Shown here: positions 51,530 through 58,317 of the stretch, piece after piece
Position numbering within the stretch: position 1 is the stretch's first letter
How the letters are laid out: each line of letters starts with the position of its first letter
Source: JBDRKE01 sp043814315
GTDB lineage: Bacteria > Omnitrophota > Gorgyraeia > Gygaellales > Profunditerraquicolaceae
NCBI GenBank assembly: GCA_043814315.1
Contig: JBDRKE010000033.1
Span: 23,114 to 87,113, forward strand
Length of the DNA: 64,000 bases
Direction of reading: 5' to 3'
Made by a program: the position numbers and the translations under genes
Notes under the pieces: model-generated
Told to the model about the DNA's origin: nothing
Database searches by the model: none
What the model saw: only the letters and a program-made list of their open reading frames with translations

Positions 51530-51740
51530 TAGATGTGCCGCTCCTGCGGCAAGTGAACGTAAATTTGTGCCCGAACTTACCCCCCACCACTTTTTGAGAA
51601 TACGCTTGAGGTAAAATCTTGCGGTATAGCTATCCCTTCCACCTCATTCAGCAAATCACACACTTATTACAAAAAGTGGTGGGGGGTTAATTCACGCATT
51701 GACTTACTTGCGTTGCACGCTCGTAAGTCAAGCGTTCATT
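51530..51740 (+). repeat. Multi-hairpin intergenic element, copy 3 (core inverted)
   Basis: It shares both flanks with copies 1 and 2 (AGATGTGCCGC..., GAACTTACCCCCCACCAC, GTGGTGGGGGGTTAATTC, then TTGACTTAC / GTAAGTCAA). The ~73-bp core is homologous to the reverse complement of the core of copy 1 (both contain GGTATAGCTA in opposite sense). It ends 1 bp before the radical SAM ATG. Confidence 0.8.
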
Positions 51741-51741
51741 A

Positions 51742-52464
51742 ATGAAATATATATATGGTCCGGTAGAATCACGCAGGCTTGGTTTATCCTTAGGGGTAAG
51801 CCTGACTCCTTACAAAATCTGCAATTTTGACTGTATTTACTGCCAGCTGGGAAAGACTATCGGGTGCACTCTGGAAAGAAAAGAGTACATTAAGGTGGCC
51901 GATATTTTTCTCGAATTGAAGGATTGGCTGCAGAATAATCCGCAAGAGGCAAAAAGATTAAATACCATCACCCTTTCCGGTTCCGGTGAGCCCACATTAA
52001 ATACCGGGATAGGGGAGTTTATCAGCCGGGTCAAAGAAATCACGTCCGTGCCCGTAGCCGTCATCACGAATGCCTCTTTATTGAATCTAAAAGAAGTGCG
52101 CCAGGCGCTTTGGAGCGCTGATTTGATTGTTCCTTCTTTAGACGCCGTAACTTTAGAGATTTTTCAACAGATGAACAGGCCTGTGGCCCAGATACAGCCG
52201 GATCAGATTATAGAAGGCCTGAGCAACTTAAGAAAAGAATTCCGGGGCAAGATCTGGCTGGAGGTGATGGTGGTGCGCGGCGTCAATGATCATCTGGAGC
52301 ACATCAGGAAATTAAAAGATATCGCGGAGAAAATAAATCCGGATAAGATTCAGATCAATTCACCTGTCCGCAAAACATCCGAACAGAGAATTTTTCCGGC
52401 GGATAAGAGAAAGCTGAATAAGATTAAAGAAATTTTAGGAGATAAGTGCGAAGTTATTATATAG
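51742..52464 (+). CDS. Radical SAM protein (COG0731-like)
   Basis: A 240-aa protein. The cluster motif is CNFDCIYCQ near residue 27, followed by TLSGSGEPTLNTGIG (SAM glycine motif) and ITNASLL. It belongs to the short radical SAM Fe-S oxidoreductases related to the wybutosine enzyme group. The substrate is unknown. It starts directly behind the multi-hairpin element. Confidence 0.85.
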   Translation: MKYIYGPVESRRLGLSLGVSLTPYKICNFDCIYCQLGKTIGCTLERKEYIKVADIFLELKDWLQNNPQEAKRLNTITLSGSGEPTLNTGIGEFISRVKEITSVPVAVITNASLLNLKEVRQALWSADLIVPSLDAVTLEIFQQMNRPVAQIQPDQIIEGLSNLRKEFRGKIWLEVMVVRGVNDHLEHIRKLKDIAEKINPDKIQINSPVRKTSEQRIFPADKRKLNKIKEILGDKCEVII

Positions 52465-52504
52465 TCCAAAGTAAAACCAAATACAAAATCGAAGGGCAGG
52501 CAGG

Positions 52505-52519
52505 GAGCGCCAGCCTTCG
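52505..52519 (+). pseudogene. tRNA-Arg 5' fragment (outer nested copy)
   Basis: GAGCGCCAGCCTTCG corresponds to the D-stem 3' side, anticodon-stem 5' side and start of the TCG anticodon loop. It is followed by an element starting AGTCCCTCG. The matching 3' half lies at 52941-53005. The acceptor and D loop upstream are not recognisable. Confidence 0.6.
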
Positions 52520-52621
52520 AGTCCCTCGGCACTGCTTTGTAAGATTTCGTCCCGAGCATCCTTGCTTTTTTAAGCGTATATAACGCGCCTGTAGCTCAAC
52601 TGGATAGAGCGCCTGCCTTCG

Positions 52622-52796
52622 AGTCCCTCGTTAAATTTTGGACTCGATCCCGAGCCCTTGAGAATGTCTTAGTATACATTTGCGCTCGTAGCTCAATTGG
52701 ATAGAGCGCTAGCCTTCGGAGCTAGGCGTTGCGAGTCCGACTCTCGCCGAGCGCAAAATTTAACTCGGGATCCGCCGGATCCGTGGGCGAGGGGCG
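52622..52796 (+). mobile_element. Inner element carrying an intact tRNA-Arg
   Basis: Three successive inverted pairs border it: CCCTCG/CGAGGG (52625, 52788), ATCCCGAG/CTCGGGAT (52647, 52764) and TTAAATTTT/AAAATTTAA (52631, 52755). CG is present on both sides of the insertion point. The cargo is tRNA-Arg 52682-52755. Confidence 0.65.
52682..52755 (+). tRNA. tRNA-Arg (TCG), uninterrupted inner copy
   Basis: Acceptor GCGCTCG/CGAGCGC, D stem GCTC/GAGC, anticodon stem CTAGC/GCTAG with loop CTTCGGA (TCG), T stem GCGAG/CTCGC. The T loop is TCCGACT, with C where nearly all tRNAs have T55. CCA is not encoded. Confidence 0.85.
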
Positions 52797-52940
52797 GAGC
52801 AGGATGTTGCAGGTTCTCCCGCCAAGCTAATTAATAGAGGGCGGGATCCCACCTGCTCTGTTGATAGTTTGGCGGGAACTCCTGCCAGGCGCACAATAGA
52901 TAGTGCCTCGGGATTCAGTCCAATATGGATGCGAGGGACC

Positions 52941-53005
52941 GGAGCTGGATGTTGCGAGTCCCTTCGCATGAGTTTAGTTGCAGGCGAAGGGTCTCGCCGA
53001 GCGCA
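52941..53005 (+). pseudogene. tRNA-Arg 3' half with palindrome in the T loop
   Basis: GGA GCTGG ATGTT GCGAG, then a T loop of 34 nt containing CCCTTCGC / GCGAAGGG, then CTCGC CGAGCGC A. The stem GCTGG complements CCAGC at 52510-52514, linking it to the outer 5' fragment. Confidence 0.6.
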
Positions 53006-53035
53006 AGATTTATTTGGGTTTGACAATTGGAGGGG

Positions 53036-53632
53036 TTAAAATTGCATCTTGAAGGTATACGTCGCCCCTTCTTTTTCGAATTTCAGGCGGCCCTTAAAGC
53101 GAAATATCCTGACCTTGAACCTATCGCATATCCAATCTTCAATCTCTTTGGCCTTAAAGTAGGGATACCAGATATCCACCCCCAGCCATTCTTCCCATGC
53201 TTCTCTGATGATCCTCTTTTCCTCGTTCTTTCTGATCGTGTCTTCATGGATTCTTTTTTCGATGAAATCCCAGAAGGCATGGTCGCTTTTTTCATAAGAG
53301 TCGACAAAAGGAAATCTGGGCCTTGATGGGGCCGTGGGAGAGCGCAGAGGCGCGGTTGTAAAAAAGAATTCGTCGTAATCAACAATGTTTATGAGTGCTT
53401 TTTTGGCAGCTGAAAGGAGGGGGCTTGTTGCGTCAACGGCTGATTCTTCTCCCGGGGTAGGAAGCGGTGGCAACGTCGGAAGAAGCCGGCCGTGTTCCAT
53501 CTTTGCCGCAGATTCTTTTTCGGGAAGGGCCGGTACCGGAAAAGGCAAAAAATCGTTTTGGGCAAAAAGAGGGGATCCTATCAATACCGATACGCATAAC
53601 AGGATTATTGATTTCTCCGTCGCGGTAAACAT
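53036..53632 (-). CDS. Exported hypothetical protein
   Basis: A 198-aa protein with a signal peptide (IILLCVSVLIGSPLFAQ), a proline-rich linker (residues ~25-65) and a mixed C-terminal domain (FWDFIEKRIHEDTIRKNEEK, IWYPYFKAKEIEDWICDRF, FKGRLKFEKEGATYTFKM). I do not recognise the family. It stands alone on the minus strand, reading toward the tRNA cluster. Confidence 0.7.
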   Translation of the reverse strand: MFTATEKSIILLCVSVLIGSPLFAQNDFLPFPVPALPEKESAAKMEHGRLLPTLPPLPTPGEESAVDATSPLLSAAKKALINIVDYDEFFFTTAPLRSPTAPSRPRFPFVDSYEKSDHAFWDFIEKRIHEDTIRKNEEKRIIREAWEEWLGVDIWYPYFKAKEIEDWICDRFKVRIFRFKGRLKFEKEGATYTFKMQF

Positions 53633-54018
53633 CCTTGCCCCCCCGATTGTCAGAAAAAGGAATTTCTATTTTAATCCCCCCTTATAATAAAGTATAACAC
53701 AGTTTCTGGCCTTTTCCCAAGCCAAGGCGCATTTTTTCTGTTTTTAAGACTAAATTTCTTAGCATTCTAAAGAAAGAGTGGTATAATAAACACACTATAA
53801 GGCCCTATGATGATTACAGCGATTAAAATGAAGATTACAGCGATTAAAGAGAGAAACCCTCTTACGGAGGGCATAAGAGCCTGCGCTTACAAGGTGCATA
53901 GCCAGAACAAGAGTTGCCAGGCCAGGAGATTAACGGTTTAATCTGTAATCTGTATTAACAATTTTTGTAATCAGGCATAATCATTGGTTATGCCTGATGA
54001 TTATACCAGGAGGCAGAT
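53633..54018. other. Intergenic region: promoter, repeat and leader hairpin
   Basis: TTAGCA (53759-53764), 17 bp, TATAAT (53782-53787) is a good promoter. GATTACAGCGATTAAA occurs twice (53813-53850) and is faced by TTTAATCTGTAATCTG (53937-53952). A perfect 10-bp hairpin TCAGGCATAA / TTATGCCTGA (53971-53997) sits just before the DUF4870 ribosome site. Confidence 0.6.
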
Positions 54019-54354
54019 ATGGAAAAAGATTTAGGAAAGACGTCAATAGGGATGCAGCCCAACGTGGCCGCTCTTTTGAGCTATCTGGCGGGTTTTATTA
54101 CAGGGATTATTTTTTACGTCGTTGAGAAAGAGAATAAATTTGTGCGTTTTCACGCCATGCAGTCCATTGTGACCTTCGGGGGGCTTTTTATTCTGCAGAT
54201 GGTTCTCGCCTTTATACCCATCATAGGCTGGATCTTAATTCCCTTTTTAAGTATCACAAGTTTAATTCTATGGATAGTCCTTATGATTAAAGCCTACCAG
54301 GGAGAAAATTTCAAGCTGCCTATAGCCGGAGACATAGCAGAAAAACAGGTATGA
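54019..54354 (+). CDS. DUF4870-family membrane protein
   Basis: A 111-aa protein with three membrane segments. NVAALLSYLAGFITGIIFYV, FVRFHAMQSIV and a terminal LMIKAYQGENFKLPIAGDIA fit DUF4870 (Tic20-like). Function unknown; integral to the inner membrane. CAGGAGGC precedes the ATG. Confidence 0.85.
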   Translation: MEKDLGKTSIGMQPNVAALLSYLAGFITGIIFYVVEKENKFVRFHAMQSIVTFGGLFILQMVLAFIPIIGWILIPFLSITSLILWIVLMIKAYQGENFKLPIAGDIAEKQV

Positions 54355-54428
54355 AACACTTCCCAAAGATTTAATTGAAAACCCAGCCGTTTTAGGTTAA
54401 AATAATTCACTGCAATAAGCATTTAGCG

Positions 54429-54470
54429 GTCCACTAGCTCATCCCCTGGCGGGGATTTCACTAGTGGCTT
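54429..54470 (+). other. tRNA-Lys-like 5' fragment within a palindrome
   Basis: GTCCACTAGCTCA copies the start of the tRNA-Lys downstream (GGGCCACTAGCTCA) and then runs into TCCCC-TGGC-GGGGA and CACTAGTGG, so the fragment is the arm of a hairpin. Confidence 0.5.
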
Positions 54471-54556
54471 CAAGTAGTAGTTACTCCTCGCAGCTGATTA
54501 AGTTACCTATGGTTGCTCGGAGTTAATTTTCAGATAGCTTATAGCGGGAAAATTAA

Positions 54557-54629
54557 GGGCCACTAGCTCAATCGGTAGAGCAGGTCCCTCTTAAGGACAA
54601 GGTCGAAGGTTCGACTCCTTCGTGGCCCA
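54557..54629 (+). tRNA. tRNA-Lys (CTT)
   Basis: Acceptor GGGCCAC/GTGGCCC, anticodon loop CTCTTAA (CTT), T arm GAAGGTTCGACTCCTTC. The 27-43 pair is G-A. The gene is bracketed by GGGAAAATTAA upstream and TTAAATTTTCCC downstream, extending the acceptor stem in DNA. Confidence 0.9.
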
Positions 54630-54790
54630 CTTAAATTTTCCCGACAAGGGAAAATTTAAGTGCACTCAAAAGAGCGGCGCTGCGAAGCAGCGCAAAGCCC
54701 GACAAGGGCTTTAGCGAGCGGAGTGCAGAATATTTTTCAGCTGTTATCTAAGTGCAGCGAAAAAATATTTTGTACTTGGTGTTTCCACAA
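54630..54790. repeat. Hairpin cluster with GACAA loops after tRNA-Lys
   Basis: AAATTTTCCC-GACAA-GGGAAAATTT, then TGCACTC/GAGTGCA enclosing GCGCTGC-GAA-GCAGCGC and AAGCCC-GACAA-GGGCTT, followed by TTTAGCGAGC. A related block lies at 61933-61966. Confidence 0.7.
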
Positions 54791-54886
54791 TTTAAAGTCT
54801 AGGTTTAAGCCAAGTACTATAGATATAACTTACCCCCCTTACAACACGTTAGGGGATTTTTTATTGGTAAAGCCAATAAATTAAGG

Positions 54887-54892
54887 TATAAT
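54887..54892 (+). promoter_or_regulatory. -10 box placed for a leaderless archease mRNA
   Basis: TATAAT ends six bases before the ATG at 54899; no ribosome site is present. Confidence 0.5.
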
Positions 54893-54898
54893 TATTTA

Positions 54899-55333
54899 AT
54901 GAAAGACTTTGAACTTATAGAGCATACGGCGGACATCGGAATAAGAGTCCAAGCCGATGATTTAAAAGGATTATTTGAAAAAGCTGCTCTAGCCATGTTC
55001 AATATCATCGGCCAGCTGGCACCCCTTTCTTTGGGCCCTACCGACAAAGAAATACCACCACCTAGATTTAATATTCGACAAACAGCAGAAACCCCGGAAG
55101 AGCTTTTCATAAATTGGCTGAATGAGTTATTATCTTTATCTGCAACCAAAGAACTGATGTTTACGAATATTATCATTCATAAGCTGGATAAAAATAGCTT
55201 AGAGGTAGAGGTGTTCGGGGAGGATATCAAGATTTATAAAATCAATACCGAAATAAAGGCTGCCACCTATCACGAATTAAAATTAGAAGAGACTGAATCG
55301 GGATGGATAGCGGAGGTGATATTCGATGTCTGA
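54899..55333 (+). CDS. Archease
   Basis: A 144-aa protein: FELIEHTADIGIRVQADDLKG, LFINWLNELLSL, ATYHELKLEETESGWIAEVIFDV are the family blocks; the last Asp-Val end and the HTAD acidic site bind metal. Archease activates RtcB ligase by helping its guanylylation. It overlaps the rtcB start by 8 bp, so the pair is coupled. Confidence 0.94.
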   Translation: MKDFELIEHTADIGIRVQADDLKGLFEKAALAMFNIIGQLAPLSLGPTDKEIPPPRFNIRQTAETPEELFINWLNELLSLSATKELMFTNIIIHKLDKNSLEVEVFGEDIKIYKINTEIKAATYHELKLEETESGWIAEVIFDV

Positions 55334-58316
55334 GCCCTGGCAGGGCCCTTTGGAGAAGATTGATGATTTCCGCTGGAGGATACCCAAATCCTATAAGCCG
55401 GGCATGCGCGTACCGGGGATTATCTATGCCGACGAAAAACTGCTCAAGGATATCCGTAACGACAAGGCGCTGGAGCAGGTCGCCAATGTCGCATTCTTGC
55501 CGGGAATCGTAAAAGCTTCATTAGCCATGCCCGACATACACTGGGGCTACGGCTTCAGTATAGGGGGAGTTGCCGCGACGGATATAGAAAATGGAGGCGT
55601 TATTTCTCCCGGAGGCGTCGGTTTTGACGTGAATTGCCTTTGCGTAACTACCTCTATTCTCAATGAGTTGGGATATAGAATTAAAATAGAAAATTATGAG
55701 AAGATTTTCCGTGAGAAAAAGCTGATGTGCATGGATTTTAGCAAAGATAAACCCCTTGCTACCTCGATAGTGGCCTTTTTGAAACAGAAACCAAAAGCAC
55801 CCGTATTAAGTATTATGACAGAGACAAAGAGGCATATCGAAGCAACTTCAGATCACCCCTTTTATACGAAGAATGGAATGAAAGAAATAGGTAAACTTTC
55901 CGTGGGTGATGAGATTGCCGTTTATCCTTTTGAAGGCGTGGTCTACCAAGAGCCCTGCGATGAAATTCTTATTGAAAGAAATCATGTCATTGAATTTATG
56001 CGTAAATTAGATAGGGCAGGCGGGAATGCCATTGAGCAATCATTAGGTTTTCTTGAGAGCATAAATTTACTTCCCATAAAATATAATTCCTGGCAATTTC
56101 CTTATTTACTTAGGATTATGGGGTATTGTTTTGGAGACGGCCTTTTGTATTTTACGGGAATAAAAAAACGAGGAATAGTTTGTTTCTATGGAGAAAAAGA
56201 AAATCTGGAGAAGATAAAAGAGGATTTATTAAAACTGGGATTTAAGTCATCGCTTTACTCAAGGCACAGGCACCATAAAATAAAGACTTCATATAGCACT
56301 GTTGAATTTGAAAGAGAAGAGTTCTGGTTAAGGGTTTCTTCAAGGAGTTTTGCCGTTCTTTTGGCAATCTTGGGAATGCCAATAGGAAATAAATGCCGCC
56401 AGAGTTATAGCCTGCCTCAGTGGATATTCAGGGCTCCCTTATGGCAAAAAAGATTGTTCTTGGCCGGCCTGTTCGGGGCGGAATTATCTAGCCCCAAAAC
56501 AATGACCGGACACGGCTATAATTTTTACCCGCCTATTTTGTCCATGAATAAGACCCTTGATGTTATTGCTTCAGGGAAAGATTTTCTTTTGGATATTTCA
56601 AAGATGCTGCAAGAATTCGGAGTCAATTCTTTAACAATAAGCCAGCGCAAAGAATATACCAATAAAAGAGGATTAACTTCTTACCGTTTAAGATTAATAT
56701 TATCGAGTAAAGCGAAAGATTTAATTAATCTCTATAGTAAAGTAGGCTTTGAATATAATGAAAAGCGCATGTATCTGGCTAATGCGGCAGCCGGCTACTT
56801 GTGTTTAAAAGAATCTGTTTTAAAGGAAAAAAGAGAAGTGGCTGCGTTAGCCCCGGCGTTATATAGCTCAGGAAAATGGGATAAGCATTGTTTGTGTGAT
56901 TATTTGACCGATTCTCCTTATATTAATGAAAGATTCATCGAGCGATCTTTGTATGAGCCAAGAAAAACGGAGCCGCGAATATGGGGTGATTTTCCCTCAT
57001 TTGAAGAGTATATTAGAGTCAACACAAAGGGCCTGGGTCATTCAGGAATGCTTTGGGAGCGGATCCAATGCATTCAAGACATTGAATACGATGATTATGT
57101 CTATGATTTTACAGTTGAACACCCTCACCACAATTTTATCGCCAATAATTTCGTTGTTTCGAATTGCGGGGTGCGCTTGGTGCGCACGAACCTTGCCTTA
57201 GAGGATGTCAAAGATAAAATCGAGGATATCGTCTATGCCTTATTCAATAATGTCCCCAGCGGCGTCGGCTCAAAAGGAGAAATCCGCGTTAGCGCGAGAG
57301 AAGAAAGGAAGATATTAGTTAAAGGTTCGAAATGGGCCGTGGAGCAAGGTTTCGGTACTGCGGATGACCTGGAGTGCACGGAGGAGAATGGAGCGATGCA
57401 GGGGGCGGATCCTGACGCTGTCTCAGAGAGGGCTTATGAAAGAGGCAAAGCGCAATCCGGAACCCTTGGCTCGGGGAATCATTTCCTTGAAGTTCAGGTC
57501 ATCGACCAGCTTTATGACCAGAAGCTCTGTGATGAATTCGGACTGGACTTAGGACAGGTCACGGTGATGATTCATTCCGGCTCAAGGGGCCTGGGGTACC
57601 AGATCTGCGATGATTATATCAGGAATTTGATGCCCTGCCTGCAAAAGTATCATATCAACGTCCCCGACAGGCAGCTGGTTTGCGCTCCGGTTGAATCGAC
57701 GGAAGGCAAGGCCTATTTGGGCGCCATGAGATGCGCGGCCAATTATGCCTGGGCCAACCGGCAGTGCCTGATGCATCTTACCCGTAAGACCTTTGAAAAG
57801 ATTTTTAGCGCCTCCTGGGAAAAATTAGGCATGTACCTTATTTATGATGTGGCCCATAATATCGCCAAGATTGAGAAATACACCATCGATGGAAAAGAGA
57901 AGATGCTTTGCGTGCACCGAAAAGGCGCAACCCGTGCTTTCGGGCCGGGACACCCCGCATTGCCCGAGCGTTACAAAAAGAGCGGCCAACCTGTGATTAT
58001 CCCCGGGGATATGGGGAGGAATTCGTATCTACTCGTCGGGACAAAACAGGCGGAAGAAGAGACTTTCGCTTCGACGGCTCATGGCGCCGGCCGCCTCAAG
58101 TCTCGCACAGCCGCAATGCGCTCCATCAACTTGAATACTTTATTGAAAGAACTAGAATCCAAAGGTATAATAGTTAAAGCCCACGGCAAGGACACCATTG
58201 TCGAAGAAGCGCCGCAAGCCTATAAGGACGTAAATGATGTGGTTGATGTGGTGCATAACGCGGGGATCTCCAGGCGCGTCTGCCGGATGCGGCCGATAGG
58301 TGTCATAAAGGGATAA
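55326..58316 (+). CDS. rtcB: RNA-splicing ligase RtcB with large intein
   Basis: The 996-aa precursor contains a ~486-aa ligase joining 2',3'-cyclic phosphate and 5'-OH RNA ends. The first extein (1-103) has MPDIHWGYGFSIGGVAATD and ends GGVGFDVN; the second begins CGVRLVRTNL and includes GTLGSGNHFLEVQV, VMIHSGSRGLGYQI (guanylylation region), YDVAHNIAK and STAHGAGRLKSR. The intein lies exactly at N-C in the metal-binding GFDxNCG motif, so the enzyme is dead until splicing. Together with archease this is an RNA repair unit; tRNA damage by the PIN toxin is a conceivable but unproven source of substrate. Confidence 0.95.
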   Translation: MSEPWQGPLEKIDDFRWRIPKSYKPGMRVPGIIYADEKLLKDIRNDKALEQVANVAFLPGIVKASLAMPDIHWGYGFSIGGVAATDIENGGVISPGGVGFDVNCLCVTTSILNELGYRIKIENYEKIFREKKLMCMDFSKDKPLATSIVAFLKQKPKAPVLSIMTETKRHIEATSDHPFYTKNGMKEIGKLSVGDEIAVYPFEGVVYQEPCDEILIERNHVIEFMRKLDRAGGNAIEQSLGFLESINLLPIKYNSWQFPYLLRIMGYCFGDGLLYFTGIKKRGIVCFYGEKENLEKIKEDLLKLGFKSSLYSRHRHHKIKTSYSTVEFEREEFWLRVSSRSFAVLLAILGMPIGNKCRQSYSLPQWIFRAPLWQKRLFLAGLFGAELSSPKTMTGHGYNFYPPILSMNKTLDVIASGKDFLLDISKMLQEFGVNSLTISQRKEYTNKRGLTSYRLRLILSSKAKDLINLYSKVGFEYNEKRMYLANAAAGYLCLKESVLKEKREVAALAPALYSSGKWDKHCLCDYLTDSPYINERFIERSLYEPRKTEPRIWGDFPSFEEYIRVNTKGLGHSGMLWERIQCIQDIEYDDYVYDFTVEHPHHNFIANNFVVSNCGVRLVRTNLALEDVKDKIEDIVYALFNNVPSGVGSKGEIRVSAREERKILVKGSKWAVEQGFGTADDLECTEENGAMQGADPDAVSERAYERGKAQSGTLGSGNHFLEVQVIDQLYDQKLCDEFGLDLGQVTVMIHSGSRGLGYQICDDYIRNLMPCLQKYHINVPDRQLVCAPVESTEGKAYLGAMRCAANYAWANRQCLMHLTRKTFEKIFSASWEKLGMYLIYDVAHNIAKIEKYTIDGKEKMLCVHRKGATRAFGPGHPALPERYKKSGQPVIIPGDMGRNSYLLVGTKQAEEETFASTAHGAGRLKSRTAAMRSINLNTLLKELESKGIIVKAHGKDTIVEEAPQAYKDVNDVVDVVHNAGISRRVCRMRPIGVIKG
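55635..57164 (+). mobile_element. RtcB intein (510 aa) with LAGLIDADG endonuclease
   Basis: It starts at Cys (CLCVTTSILNELG), has splicing block B EATSDHPFYTKNG, two endonuclease motifs (LLRIMGYCFGDGLLYF and RLFLAGLFGAELSS), and ends HHNFIANNFVVSN before Cys+1. The penultimate residue is Ser rather than His. The second LAGLIDADG copy has Glu for Asp, so homing activity is uncertain. Confidence 0.95.
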
Positions 58317-58317
58317 T

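Larger units (their letters stand above)
52585..52893 (+). pseudogene. tRNA-Arg (TCG) interrupted in anticodon loop and T loop
   Basis: 5' part 52585-52621 (acceptor GCGCCTG, D arm, CCTGC CTTCG) and 3' part from 52797 (GA GCAGG ATGTT GCAGG TTC, then AACT CCTGC CAGGCGC A, ending 52893). Removing 52622-52796 (175 nt) and 52817-52876 (60 nt) leaves a perfect 74-nt cloverleaf with anticodon TCG and T loop TTCAACT. It is either a dead gene or spliced by an unknown route. Confidence 0.7.
52520..52940 (+). mobile_element. Outer palindrome-bordered element in a tRNA-Arg anticodon loop
   Basis: It begins with GTCCCTCG (52521-52528) and ends with the exact inverse CGAGGGAC (52932-52939). A second inner inverted pair is CCCGAG (52551) / CTCGGG (52907). 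It carries an interrupted tRNA-Arg that itself contains another element. No protein is encoded. Confidence 0.65.

Noticed and set aside
52450..53040. CRISPR-like array, because CCTTCGAGTCCCTCG recurs
   Set aside because: Only two copies recur and they are explained as tRNA-Arg halves plus element borders; there are no regular spacers and no cas genes.
53807..53941. A 44-codon ORF starting MMITAIKMKITAIK behind a promoter
   Set aside because: Its repeated start is simply the GATTACAGCGATTAAA word repeat that is complemented at 53937-53952, so it is more likely part of a quasi-palindrome than a gene.
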